From Dyadobacter sp. CY345 (GTDB lineage: Bacteria; Bacteroidota; Bacteroidia; Cytophagales; Spirosomataceae), in NCBI RefSeq assembly GCF_021502725.1, contig NZ_JAKFFS010000001.1, positions 1,426,001 to 1,490,000 of the forward strand: 64,000 bases of DNA, read 5' to 3'. Made by a program: the position numbers and the translations under genes. The notes under the pieces were generated by a model that was given only the letters and a program-made list of their open reading frames with translations, did not search any database and had not been told where the DNA came from. Below, piece after piece: positions 52,327 to 62,191 of this stretch. The first letter of the stretch is position 1; every line of letters begins with the position of its first letter.

Positions 52327-55227
52327 ATGTATAAATTATCCACATCGATTGTTCTTTTCTTACTTTTCGCATTACTTGTAACAACTGAATCCCGGACCCT
52401 TGCCGAGGGAACGAAAGAAATCTCTCCAAGGTCAGGCAGTATTTCTGCACTGGTTTTAATGCCTGATCGAAATACTGGTTCTTACAAAGGTTCGCCTGAT
52501 GATAACCGTATAAAATTCAACATAGCTTCCACTAACGAAAAATTCTACTACGGTTTTAACTGGCAGGAATATGGTTCTTCAACAGCAGTTGGAACGGATA
52601 TGTACATCCGGATTTACACGCCAAATGGTACGCTTGCAGCCGGACCCATTCAATTACCTAACTCAGGAGACGGCTACATTTCCTCCTATACTCGTGCCGT
52701 GAACGGGCCAAACCTGGGCAACATGACGAATGGTTATGATGCAAAAGTTTTCGTTCCAACGGTTACTGGAGAACATTACATTGAAATTTATCGAAGTGCT
52801 GATAAAGGAAAAACGCAGGTTGCAGCGGCAGAAAATAATGATTCGAGAAGTAAATCGCCATATTTCGATCTTACGGTTGCAACATCTAATGGAGAAAAGA
52901 AGCCGGGAAGGGTTTTCTGTAAAAAATGGGGTTTTGTAGCAGTAAATTCAAATTTTGGCCCAGACGCTAACGCCTCGGCTTCTCCAACAATTTATTCTTA
53001 CTCCACGGATGAAACGATTTTGAAAGTTACATTTGAATATGGCTTCAAGCCTATTGCTTATGATATCGCTTTGAATGATTATGGTGTTTCAAACAATGGA
53101 AACTGGCTTGAAGATCGTAAATCAATTAATTCGGCAGATTCGCCTGCCCTGGTAGGAGGTTACAAACTATTTCTTAACAGCCCGGAGCGCTCATTGTATC
53201 CGGTGACGCCAATCACATCATCGGCGCAATTCGCTTCTGTGCCGGTGACTGGTTGCGGTGGCGGTTTTGCCTTGCATTTTGTTATGCCGGCAGCAGGAGA
53301 CGCACGTTTATTGCTTGACGTTAACGGAAAAGCAGGGTTCGACGAAGGTACTACGGACAGGATTATCGAAGTTCCGAATGCAAAAGCAGGAGATAACACA
53401 ATTGCCTGGGATGGTAAAGATGGCTTGGGAAATATTGTAAAATCCGGTACCGCGATGTCGATCAGCGCGGTTTATCAGCGTGGCCGTTTTAACATCCCTA
53501 TTTACGATGCAGAAATTAATGCAAACGGTTTTAATATTGAAACCATCGCACCGATTAGTCTTCCAAATAACAAGCTGTACTGGGACGACAGTGCTTTGAA
53601 AAATGTTGGAACAGGTAATTGTAACACAAATAACGCGCAGAACAATTACACCGGCGCAGGTTTGAACCGTACACTTTTGGGTTCACTTTCGCCGACACAT
53701 GCATGGAATGGTGACGGAAATTTAAAGCTGACTTTACCAGCGCCGTCTGTGGGCGGTAATGACGACAATGGATTTCAGTGTGATGACTTTGGAAATGTTA
53801 GGGTGATCAATTCGTGGGGTTGGGCGCTTCAATCGTCTTCTTCCGCAACGACGCTGACTTTTGGATGTTTTTCATTGAGCGGAAACGTATTTCATGATGC
53901 CGACGGTTTGAAAAACAATTTGGTCAATCACACGGAAGCAGGAACTGGAACTAATGTTTCAGGCGTATTAAACGCAATATTGGTTGGTATGGACGGGAAA
54001 GTTGTAGCCTCTGTTCCTGTTGACGCTGATGGTAAGTATTCATTCAATAATATTATTGGTTATACTTTTGATGTCATTTTAAGCACTACACCCGGTGTAG
54101 TAGGCCAGGATGCGCCAGCGGCGCAGTTACCGACGGGCTGGATGAATACAGGCGAACAGGCTGGGGAAATTACGGGTACCGGGATTGATGCTGTAACGGA
54201 TGGTAAAATCCGGATCACGGTAACTGGGAATACAACAGATATTAATTTCGGGATTGAACAGCCTCCGGTTGCTGACCCTAAGACCTACGTAGCGCCAAGT
54301 TCTGCATTTACTTCTAATCCGAATGGTTATCCTGCGATCTCAGGTTTTATGGCTGTGGCTGCAACTTCACTGGACGGCGGTTACCCGAATAAGGGCTCTT
54401 TGTCAGGAAGTGATGCAGAGGACTGTGCAAAGGCTGGAAGCTGCAACAATGCTAAAACTTTTGTGATAGAGTCGGTCAATGCGAATACCAGGGTATATTA
54501 CAATTTTGGATCTGGCCCGGTTGAGCTTACGGCGGGCACAATTATTCCGGATTTTGATGTTACCAAAATTGTGATTTACGGACAATCTGGTTCAGGAACG
54601 AATGGCGATCCTTTCGGATTTACGTATGCGCTGACCGATGCAGCAGGTGTGAAAAGCGCACCGGCGACTTACAGTATAACAACGAATACCCCGCTTCCGG
54701 TTACGTTGATTTCTTTTGAAACCCAGAAAATCGAACAGAAAGCTGTAATAAACTGGATTACAAGCGAAGAAACAAACAGCGACTATTTTGAGGTTCAACG
54801 CAGTACGAATGGAAAATCGTGGTACGGTATTGGCAAAGTTGAGGCTGCGGGAGAAAGTAAGATCAGCCATACTTATAACTATACAGACAAACAACCGAAA
54901 ACAGGTGAGAATCTTTATCGTCTGAAAATGGTAGATCGTGATGGTACTTTTGCTTACAGCAGAATCAATAGTTTGAATTTTGAATTTGGTTTCGAAACTT
55001 CAATTTATCCAAATCCGGTAAGTGATCAGCTGCACCTGAAAGCAACAGACTGGGCTCAGGTAAAAAGCATTACTATTTTCGATCTTAACGGAGCTAGTGT
55101 TTATACTTCTGGTGCAACGCCGTCAGATGTTATAGATGTGAAAAATTTGAACCCTGGAATGTATGTTATCCGAATTCTGCAAACAGATGGTTTGGCTGCT
55201 ACCCATAAAATGGTTCGTCTTAAATAA
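52327..55227 (+). CDS. Large SdrD-like secreted protein with T9SS C-terminal domain
   Basis: 966 residues: a signal peptide (VLFLLFALLVTTESRT), a long unrecognised N-terminal half, an SdrD/Cna-B-like domain at about 518-640 (LSGNVFHDADGLKNN then VPVDADGKYSFNNI), a fibronectin-III-like stretch (AVINWITSEETNSDYFEVQR) and a C-terminal type IX sorting domain (IYPNPVSDQLHLKA, LNPGMYVIRIL, HKMVRLK). The last domain directs export through T9SS and cell-surface attachment. Possibly an adhesin or gliding-related surface protein. Confidence 0.88.
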   Translation: MYKLSTSIVLFLLFALLVTTESRTLAEGTKEISPRSGSISALVLMPDRNTGSYKGSPDDNRIKFNIASTNEKFYYGFNWQEYGSSTAVGTDMYIRIYTPNGTLAAGPIQLPNSGDGYISSYTRAVNGPNLGNMTNGYDAKVFVPTVTGEHYIEIYRSADKGKTQVAAAENNDSRSKSPYFDLTVATSNGEKKPGRVFCKKWGFVAVNSNFGPDANASASPTIYSYSTDETILKVTFEYGFKPIAYDIALNDYGVSNNGNWLEDRKSINSADSPALVGGYKLFLNSPERSLYPVTPITSSAQFASVPVTGCGGGFALHFVMPAAGDARLLLDVNGKAGFDEGTTDRIIEVPNAKAGDNTIAWDGKDGLGNIVKSGTAMSISAVYQRGRFNIPIYDAEINANGFNIETIAPISLPNNKLYWDDSALKNVGTGNCNTNNAQNNYTGAGLNRTLLGSLSPTHAWNGDGNLKLTLPAPSVGGNDDNGFQCDDFGNVRVINSWGWALQSSSSATTLTFGCFSLSGNVFHDADGLKNNLVNHTEAGTGTNVSGVLNAILVGMDGKVVASVPVDADGKYSFNNIIGYTFDVILSTTPGVVGQDAPAAQLPTGWMNTGEQAGEITGTGIDAVTDGKIRITVTGNTTDINFGIEQPPVADPKTYVAPSSAFTSNPNGYPAISGFMAVAATSLDGGYPNKGSLSGSDAEDCAKAGSCNNAKTFVIESVNANTRVYYNFGSGPVELTAGTIIPDFDVTKIVIYGQSGSGTNGDPFGFTYALTDAAGVKSAPATYSITTNTPLPVTLISFETQKIEQKAVINWITSEETNSDYFEVQRSTNGKSWYGIGKVEAAGESKISHTYNYTDKQPKTGENLYRLKMVDRDGTFAYSRINSLNFEFGFETSIYPNPVSDQLHLKATDWAQVKSITIFDLNGASVYTSGATPSDVIDVKNLNPGMYVIRILQTDGLAATHKMVRLK

Positions 55228-55248
55228 TCAACCCTTTTTTTATTTTGT

Positions 55249-55283
55249 AAAACAGCTTTCCGGATTTGGGAAGCTGTTTTTGC
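55249..55283 (+). terminator. Terminator after T9SS protein gene
   Basis: AAAACAGCTT-CC, short loop, GGG-AAGCTGTTTTT. Confidence 0.88.
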
Positions 55284-55402
55284 TGCTTAACGTTATATTT
55301 TATTATTCCGAAATGTTTAAACTTAGCATCCAGGCATTAGATCGATTTTAAATATATCTTTACAATTGAACCACCTTGTTGATATTTTTTTAATTCCTAA
55401 AC

Positions 55403-56938
55403 ATGAAAAAAATAGTTTCAATAATTCTTTGCTTAATAGGTTTCCAGTCAGCTATTTTCGCCCAAACGAGAGAGCGTCCGAACATTGTTTTTATATTTTC
55501 TGATGACCACGCTTATCAGGCGATTGGTGCTTATGGAAATAAGATCGCGAAAACGCCAAATATTGATCGCATTGCCAGAGAAGGGGCTTTACTTAAAAAT
55601 AACCTGGTCACAAATTCCATTTGCGGACCAAGCCGCGCGACTTTACTCACCGGAAAATACAGCCATATCAATGGTTATAAAAATAATGACAGAACCAAAT
55701 TCGATATTACGCAGCAACTATTTCCTGATCTGCTCCAAAAAGGTGGTTATCAAACGGCCTGGGTTGGGAAACTGCATTTAAACAGTCTGCCAACTGGATT
55801 CGATTACTGGAATATTTTGCCTGATCAGGGCGTTTATTATAATCCACAATTTATCACAGCGCCAAATGATACCATCAGAAAACAGGGCTATGTAGCTGAT
55901 CTTATCACGGAAAGTTCCCTGGACTGGATCAATAAACGTGATGAGAAAAAACCATTTTTTCTGGTGGTTGGACAAAAATCAGTGCACCGGGAATGGTATC
56001 CTGACTTGCAGGATCTGGGTGCCTATGATCATATCGATTTTCCTTTGCCGGAAACTTTCTATGATGACTATACCGGAAGAGCCGCCGCAAAAGATCAGGA
56101 CATGAGTATTGAAAAGACAATGCGTTTGAAAGAAGATTTAAAAGTGCATCTGGACTATGAGAAAGTGCCTGGCTATAAATTTTTTCCGGAAGAGAAAAAG
56201 AAAGTACTAAGAGATTATTACGACAAAATAACCAGGGAATTTGATGATAAAAAGTTGTCTGGAAAAGCGCTGACAGAATGGAAATACCAGCGTTATATCA
56301 AAGATTATCTGGCAACGGCCAATGGTCTGGATCGCAATATTGGAAAAATTCTGGATTATCTGGATAAGACGGGTTTGGCTACAAATACAGTGGTGATCTA
56401 TGCTTCTGATCAGGGCTTTTACATGGGCGAGCATGGCTGGTTTGACAAGCGTTTTATTTATGAAGAGTCATTGAAAACGCCTTTCGTGATCCGTTATCCG
56501 GGCGTTATCAAACCAGGAACAAAGGTTGATCAACTTGTCTCAAATATCGACTGGGCGCCGACTGTTCTGGATCTGGCCGGCGCGAAAATCCCGGAAGCAA
56601 TTCAGGGGAAATCGTTTCTTCCGTTGCTGGATAAAAATGCAAAAGCAAACGTTCCATGGCGTGAGGCTGCCTATTATCACTATTATGAATTTCCTGAACC
56701 TCACCATGTTTATCCGCATTTTGGTGTCAGAACGAAACGGTATAAGCTGGTAAGATTTTATGGTGGGATTGACACCTGGGAGTTGTTCGATCTTGAAAAA
56801 GATCCACGCGAAATCAGAAATATGTATGCAGAAAAGTCAAGTGAGGCAGTTGTGAAAGATCTTAAAAAACAACTGAAATCGCTGATTGTTCAGTATAGAG
56901 ATTATGACGCACTAAAAATTTTAAATAGCGAAAAATAG
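55403..56938 (+). CDS. Sulfatase (formylglycine-dependent)
   Basis: 511 residues with a Sec signal (IILCLIGFQSAIFAQ) and the sulfatase fold: PNIVFIFSDDHAYQAIG (metal-binding Asp pair) and the sulfatase signature CGPSRATLLTGKY, whose Cys74 is the site that maturase converts to formylglycine. Periplasmic enzyme releasing sulfate from sulfated glycans. The closing HYYEFPEPHHVYPHFG block is a common substrate-region pattern in Bacteroidota sulfatases. No maturase gene or polysaccharide-utilisation locus nearby. Confidence 0.93.
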   Translation: MKKIVSIILCLIGFQSAIFAQTRERPNIVFIFSDDHAYQAIGAYGNKIAKTPNIDRIAREGALLKNNLVTNSICGPSRATLLTGKYSHINGYKNNDRTKFDITQQLFPDLLQKGGYQTAWVGKLHLNSLPTGFDYWNILPDQGVYYNPQFITAPNDTIRKQGYVADLITESSLDWINKRDEKKPFFLVVGQKSVHREWYPDLQDLGAYDHIDFPLPETFYDDYTGRAAAKDQDMSIEKTMRLKEDLKVHLDYEKVPGYKFFPEEKKKVLRDYYDKITREFDDKKLSGKALTEWKYQRYIKDYLATANGLDRNIGKILDYLDKTGLATNTVVIYASDQGFYMGEHGWFDKRFIYEESLKTPFVIRYPGVIKPGTKVDQLVSNIDWAPTVLDLAGAKIPEAIQGKSFLPLLDKNAKANVPWREAAYYHYYEFPEPHHVYPHFGVRTKRYKLVRFYGGIDTWELFDLEKDPREIRNMYAEKSSEAVVKDLKKQLKSLIVQYRDYDALKILNSEK

Positions 56939-56983
56939 CTTCGGCATTTGTTTATGACGGCTGATTAAATAAAAAATGAATAT

Positions 56984-57026
56984 AATCAAAGAGGATCTGG
57001 CCACATGGACCAGATCCTCTTTGATT
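56984..57026. terminator. Bidirectional terminator between sulfatase and PepSY genes
   Basis: A perfect 17-bp stem (AATCAAAGAGGATCTGG and its complement) with a 9-nt loop between convergent genes. Confidence 0.8.
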
Positions 57027-57095
57027 TATATCGTATTTTGAATTGATATGGTAAAAATTCAATATCGATTTTTATCCTGAATCGAGACCTGATTT

Positions 57096-58256
57096 TTAGA
57101 CTTGCGTTTGATATGAAGTTTTCAGTCTCTTTTGCTTCTTAGATTTTCCCCATTTGCTCTTTCCCCACCAAACGTATGCGCCGGTTAAAGGCAGGGTGGC
57201 ACAAATAAGACTTACAATAAAATAGATAATTTTTGTTGCGATGCCGCCGATAGCACCCACGTGTGTGGCATAATTTGTACGCCTGATCCAATCCGCCAGA
57301 TTTAATTTGTCGATATGAACCTGAGATGAAGGAAGTTCAGCCAGTGTATACTGGTCAAGATAAACGTAACGCCAGGATCCATGATGCATGTCGGTACATA
57401 ACTCAATGGGCTCTGAAGGTTCATCCGGGAAAGATATGATGATGGCGTCCTTGTTATAAATACCAATCTGGCTTATACCTTTTTTAAAGGCAAGATCAAC
57501 ATTTCTCATCCCGATATTAGGTATGATTTTGGTTGTATCCGAAGTTGAATTGACATACGGAGCCTGTGAATTTCCACCGGAACTTAGCCAGTAAATACCT
57601 TTTGAAACCCATGCAAAGCCCATAGCCAGGCCTGTGATCGTGATAACAAGTGCGACAATCAGGGAGTAGAAGCCAAGCACATTATGCAAATCGTAATTAA
57701 TCCTTTTGAATTTCGCATTCCATTTAATTTTGAAACTTTTATCCCGGTTCGCTTTATTCCATCTTTTTGGCCACCATAACACCAACCCTGAAATAAGTAA
57801 TATGAAAAATATCAGCGTGGCATATTCAACAATTTCAGCACCAATATTCAATTCTCCTCTTTTAGCTTCAACCCAAAGCGAGGTATGCCCGTCGAGAATA
57901 AAGTGAAAAAAATTCTCCTCGCTGACGATCCCAACAATTGACGCATTATAAGGATTAACGTAAACAGCCGAATCAGAATTCATGCTTAGCTTTGCCGTTC
58001 TGCCGTGTCCGTAGTACCATATACCGGTTATTTCTTTTCCCGGAAATGAGGGGGCAACTTTTTCCTTAATCACCGAAGGAAGCAAATAGGGTGCATTATC
58101 AGGTCGCTCTGCGTGAATCCAGGGCTGTGTGAAATATTCAAATTCCTGCTCAAAAACCAATATGCAGCCGGTCAATGCAACGATAAAAACGATAATGCCG
58201 GATGCGAGTCCCAGCCATAAATGAAGCCAGGCATTTATTTTTTTCAGAATTGTCAT
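57096..58256 (-). CDS. PepSY-associated membrane protein (XusC-like)
   Basis: 386 residues from the ATG at 58256 (the frame opens earlier at a TTG). Four membrane segments; the first carries the family start INAWLHLWLGLASGIIVFIVALTGCILVF, followed by a periplasmic PepSY-like domain, with paired His near helices (LHNVLGFYS, ATHVGAIGG). Such proteins act as inner-membrane reductases for siderophore-bound or haem iron; in the Bacteroides Xus system the equivalent is XusC. Last gene of the minus-strand iron cluster. Confidence 0.88.
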   Translation of the reverse strand: MTILKKINAWLHLWLGLASGIIVFIVALTGCILVFEQEFEYFTQPWIHAERPDNAPYLLPSVIKEKVAPSFPGKEITGIWYYGHGRTAKLSMNSDSAVYVNPYNASIVGIVSEENFFHFILDGHTSLWVEAKRGELNIGAEIVEYATLIFFILLISGLVLWWPKRWNKANRDKSFKIKWNAKFKRINYDLHNVLGFYSLIVALVITITGLAMGFAWVSKGIYWLSSGGNSQAPYVNSTSDTTKIIPNIGMRNVDLAFKKGISQIGIYNKDAIIISFPDEPSEPIELCTDMHHGSWRYVYLDQYTLAELPSSQVHIDKLNLADWIRRTNYATHVGAIGGIATKIIYFIVSLICATLPLTGAYVWWGKSKWGKSKKQKRLKTSYQTQV

Positions 58257-58271
58257 GGAGCAGGAGATTTT

Positions 58272-58302
58272 CAACCTGTCCGGATTTTGGCCGGCCAGGT
58301 TG
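58272..58302. other. Intercistronic hairpin between DUF4374 and PepSY genes
   Basis: CAACCTG-t-CCGG, 7-nt loop, CCGG-c-CAGGTTG in the gap between two co-oriented genes. On the gene strand it is not followed by a T-run, so it is more likely an mRNA-stabilising or attenuating stem than a terminator. Confidence 0.55.
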
Positions 58303-58323
58303 TTTTATTATAGATATTTAGGC

Positions 58324-59529
58324 TTATCTCATTTTGTCAAGGCGAAGAACCCAGTCGTAACCGCCAACGATTTCAAGGCCGGTTTTCACTGTTTGCGCAG
58401 CGATGTCGTAGATATAGACATAATCTTTGCCGGTTTCAGCGTTGGTGATCATGAATACTTTTCCATCTTCAACAATAATATTCTGGATATAAGCATCGCC
58501 GTCAGCAGGAATCTCTGTCAGTTTCTTTGTGATTTTCCCGGTTTCAAGGTCCATTACCGCGAATACATAAATGTGCGTAGTACCAGTGATTGCAGGATCA
58601 ATATATTTTAAAATCGCTTTTGTGCCGCCGATATACCAAAGTCCGACACCCTCATAACCCAGGGTCGACTGGTTCACTGTGTAACTTGCGTCCAGTTCAG
58701 TTGTTCCTTTTTTGATTCTGTAAATTGCAGATTGTCTGCCGGAAATGCTGCTCCATTCAACATTGGTAGCAAAATAGGTATTACCATTATCATCGACAAA
58801 AGATGAAGATAACCATAATTTGTTTGTACCCGGACCAGCCGATGTTGTACTTTCTAGCGTCTTTTCATATTTTAACGTTGCATAATCTACAACGCCGATG
58901 TAGGTTTTCTTCTGCCATGGATTCGGCCATTCGGCAGTATATCCAAACTGAAAAAATACTTTGCCGTTTGTGAACTCAATATTGCCAAGGCTGAAATCAT
59001 TGAAGCCCGCCGGAACTGCCGGTGCATCCAAAACGCCGTTTGTCATTTTCAGTGTTTCAATATCTACCACCGAATAATGTACTTTATCCTGATCTCCGTT
59101 TGTTCCGATCAGAAAAAGAGTTTTGTCATTGATCCAGGTAAATCCGGAAACATCGGCCATGTGGGTATATGGCACTTCAAGGACGGTATTATAAAGTTCT
59201 TTTTCGTATTTGAACTTTGAAAAACGTCCGCTCGTGGTGTTGTAGTAATAATAATATCCTCCTTTTGTGATGATACCGTAGGCAGATTTTCCGGTAACTT
59301 CTGCGCCATGACCGGTCAGATCAATCGTGCCCTCAGTTAAGGAATTAGCGCCCAAAACATATTGCGTAGTATTCGGCCAGCTGCCAATTTGCAGCCAGAC
59401 AGTATATTTTCCCTGCGTTTCTTCAACCGGATCGACAATTTCTTCATCGTCGTCGCTTGAACAGGAATTCAGCACAGGAATAAGTGCGAGAGCAAACAGA
59501 AATGTGTAGCGTCTGAAATTTTTAAACAT
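58324..59529 (-). CDS. DUF4374 lipoprotein (XusB-like)
   Basis: 401 residues with a lipoprotein signal (LIPVLNSC, Cys23) and acidic post-anchor residues, typical of surface-exposed lipoproteins in Bacteroidota. Beta-propeller-like body of the DUF4374 family (QGKYTVWLQIGSWPNTTQYVLG, GGYDWVLRLDKMR). In Bacteroides thetaiotaomicron the DUF4374 protein XusB captures enterobactin-type siderophores and passes them to the receptor XusA. Same gene order here: receptor, lipoprotein, PepSY protein. Confidence 0.88.
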   Translation of the reverse strand: MFKNFRRYTFLFALALIPVLNSCSSDDDEEIVDPVEETQGKYTVWLQIGSWPNTTQYVLGANSLTEGTIDLTGHGAEVTGKSAYGIITKGGYYYYYNTTSGRFSKFKYEKELYNTVLEVPYTHMADVSGFTWINDKTLFLIGTNGDQDKVHYSVVDIETLKMTNGVLDAPAVPAGFNDFSLGNIEFTNGKVFFQFGYTAEWPNPWQKKTYIGVVDYATLKYEKTLESTTSAGPGTNKLWLSSSFVDDNGNTYFATNVEWSSISGRQSAIYRIKKGTTELDASYTVNQSTLGYEGVGLWYIGGTKAILKYIDPAITGTTHIYVFAVMDLETGKITKKLTEIPADGDAYIQNIIVEDGKVFMITNAETGKDYVYIYDIAAQTVKTGLEIVGGYDWVLRLDKMR

Positions 59530-59579
59530 GGTTATTTTATGGATTTTTATATGGTTCTGAGAAAAAAGAAAAATTGAAC

Positions 59580-61952
59580 TTAGTGTATGAAATAGCGCAG
59601 TTTTACAGAAAATGCACGGCCGGGTTTCTGTAAACGAAAATTGTCAAACGCCAGATTATTTGTGAAATTCCTGCATTCAAGTGATACGTTGTATCTGCCA
59701 TTGTTCCATGAATTGGAGATCGAAGCATTATGAATGTACTGGTCGGGAATGGTACTTTTCCCTGCCTTGTTACCGTACGCTTCCCAAGTCAGGTAAAACC
59801 AGTGGACATATTGCGTACTCAGGTTTAGCTGCATTCGGGATGCTTTTCCGAGGATATTATTCTGGCCGATACTAAAATCTCCGTTTGCAAAAAGCCAGGG
59901 CTGGTTTGGTATTTTATTTAGATAGGTTGCTTCGGGCGTTCCGCTGGTCACGCCAACCGGATATTTGGTATTATTGATCGCGTTTTGATAGCTGACATTT
60001 GCATTGAAGTACAAAAGGTCGCCGTAGTTGTATTTCACATCGCCTTCCAGGCCGGTAACTTTTACTTTTGACGTATTTTCAAAACGGCTTACGCTCGAAT
60101 TTGATTTGTAAACTACTGCGTAAATGAAATCATTGGCATTTCGGTAGAACCAGGATCCTTCCACAAATAACTTGTGCTTATCAACCGTGATACCATAATA
60201 AGCGCCAACGTTTAAATTGTTGCTGGATTCCGGTTTCAGATCCAGATTGGCGATCACGGTATATCCGTTTCCGAACATTTCTCCAACTTCCTGCAAACGG
60301 TATGCTTTTTCGAAAGAAGCTTTGATGCCTAGATCCGGCAAAATTCTGAACCGGCTTGCGACGCCGTAACCCGTGTAAGTTTGCGAATCATTCGCCTGTG
60401 CATATTCGCCGGAAGCAGTAACCAGTCTCGATTGCTGAACGCCGATGTTATACATCTTTCCAAAAATCGTATTAGTCAGCCGGTCGTTCAAAAGATTTTG
60501 CTGATAAGCAGCGCCGATAATATTTTTTGAAAGAATACCCGGAATATCCGCCCGGTCGCTGATGAGCTCGTTGTAGTTTTCGTTTTTCAGATGATCAAAT
60601 GTGTAGTTCAGATTGAATGAATGAACTTTTGATAAAGTGTAGCCCAAATTGGCACGAACAAAAGTTCTCGGACGGTTGATGTTGGTAATCGCTTTTGACC
60701 CGTTTATTTCAGCCAGACTCGTCTTAACCTTTGACCCATCCCAATAATATTTGTAACTGGACGTATCTGTGACTACATAATTATCTACCGATCTCGATGT
60801 AAAAACATTAGCGTTCAGTCCTTTAACAAAAAGATTATCTTTCCGGTAACGTGCCGATGCATTGTAAGCATGACCGTTTTTTGTGACAGCACCATATACC
60901 ACATCCTGCCGGGTACCAGTTTGAATATCCTGTTCAGTGCCGGAGTAGGAGAAGCCAACGAAAAATACGTCCGCCCATTTTTTATTGATCACGCCAAGCT
61001 CAATCTGTCCCATGGCAGATTTATATTGATCATGAAAACGCCTGAAATCTTTGTTGACATATTTGTATTGCGCCTCATCCCAGATCTCCATACCACGCAT
61101 GATATAGTTATTGTCAGAATAATTTCCGAAGGCACTTGCTTTGATAATCAACCCGTTGGCTGTGCTGTATTGTCCGTTCAGCGCAAGTCTGTGTGTATTA
61201 AAAGATCCGAAACTGTAACTGGCATCCAGATAATTATTGACATGTTGATTGGTTACAATATTCACAGCCCCTCCAAGCGCATCCGAGCCCAAACTCACCG
61301 GAACGACGCCCTTATAAACTTCCAAACGTTCAGCAAGGTTTACAGGAATATTGTTCAGCGACATCGTACTTCCCATCAGTTCAAGTGGCACGCCGTCGAT
61401 AAAAAATTTCACAGCTTTTCCCGAAAGACCGTTGATGGAGAAATTGAAATCCGATCCCAATCCACCTTCTTCACGTACCCGCACACCGGCAGTTTTATTC
61501 AATACCTGGTTCAGATCCGCGGTAGTATTGGCAAATTTTTTCGTTTCAATCGCGTTGACCGTAAAAGCCTGTTCCTTTATTTCCTGCGTTTCATTTTTTC
61601 CATGAACCGTAACTTCGTCCATGTTCCGGGTATCGTTTTTTAGAAAAAAATCAACGGTATGCCCCTGCCCATTTTTTATAGTAATCGTTTTTGACTGCGT
61701 GATCTGTCCGACAGAAGAAGCGATAATTGTATAACTTCCCGGTTTTGAAACATCAATTTTATAGAAGCCTTCGGCGTCAGTAATCGTGCCAGAAGAAGTT
61801 CCTTTAATTGTCAAATTAACACCGGGAATTGAGTTTCCCTCCTCTGATTGTACTGTTCCTGAAATGGTTATCAAAGTCTGCGCATTGGCAACTGAGCCAA
61901 GCAAGACCAAACTTGTTAAGAAAATGGAGCGTAGAAGTCTGCCTGAATACAT
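59580..61952 (-). CDS. TonB-dependent receptor (XusA-like)
   Basis: 790 residues: a signal peptide, a CarboxypepD_reg-like domain at about 27-110 (ISGTVQSEEGNSIPGVNLTI), a plug domain (LNQVLNKTAGVRVREEGGLGSD) and a 22-stranded barrel. Outer-membrane transporter energised by TonB. Clustering with DUF4374 and PepSY genes on the same strand points to siderophore or haem uptake. The upstream gene is separated from it by a terminator, so transcription of the receptor probably starts in the 61.95-62.11 kb gap. Confidence 0.92.
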   Translation of the reverse strand: MYSGRLLRSIFLTSLVLLGSVANAQTLITISGTVQSEEGNSIPGVNLTIKGTSSGTITDAEGFYKIDVSKPGSYTIIASSVGQITQSKTITIKNGQGHTVDFFLKNDTRNMDEVTVHGKNETQEIKEQAFTVNAIETKKFANTTADLNQVLNKTAGVRVREEGGLGSDFNFSINGLSGKAVKFFIDGVPLELMGSTMSLNNIPVNLAERLEVYKGVVPVSLGSDALGGAVNIVTNQHVNNYLDASYSFGSFNTHRLALNGQYSTANGLIIKASAFGNYSDNNYIMRGMEIWDEAQYKYVNKDFRRFHDQYKSAMGQIELGVINKKWADVFFVGFSYSGTEQDIQTGTRQDVVYGAVTKNGHAYNASARYRKDNLFVKGLNANVFTSRSVDNYVVTDTSSYKYYWDGSKVKTSLAEINGSKAITNINRPRTFVRANLGYTLSKVHSFNLNYTFDHLKNENYNELISDRADIPGILSKNIIGAAYQQNLLNDRLTNTIFGKMYNIGVQQSRLVTASGEYAQANDSQTYTGYGVASRFRILPDLGIKASFEKAYRLQEVGEMFGNGYTVIANLDLKPESSNNLNVGAYYGITVDKHKLFVEGSWFYRNANDFIYAVVYKSNSSVSRFENTSKVKVTGLEGDVKYNYGDLLYFNANVSYQNAINNTKYPVGVTSGTPEATYLNKIPNQPWLFANGDFSIGQNNILGKASRMQLNLSTQYVHWFYLTWEAYGNKAGKSTIPDQYIHNASISNSWNNGRYNVSLECRNFTNNLAFDNFRLQKPGRAFSVKLRYFIH

Positions 61953-62109
61953 TGGGATAAATGTTCTGAATATGCGTTAAGCCGGAACAGTCGTGAACTT
62001 ATTCCAACCTTTTCTTTTGAGAAGTAGCACAAGCAAATATTTTCCGAAGGTGGGAAACGAATATTTTTTTCGCAGATCTGGGAATCGTTTGAATTTCCTG
62101 TTTTGTTAT

Positions 62110-62166
62110 TAATAAAAACAAAAAGCTGCCTGACCCAGAATCTTAAATCCCGAATCAGTCAGCTTT
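62110..62166 (-). terminator. Terminator after the second DUF4374-like gene
   Basis: On the minus strand AAAGCTGACTGATTC... pairs with ...TCAGGCAGCTTT (imperfect), followed by TTGTTTTTATT. Confidence 0.75.
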
Positions 62167-62191
62167 GTCTTCGTTTATGTTAATCTAATAG

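Noticed and set aside
60870-61643. Open frame of 257 codons on the plus strand
   Set aside because: It is the complement of the TonB receptor gene and has no signal, domain or start context.
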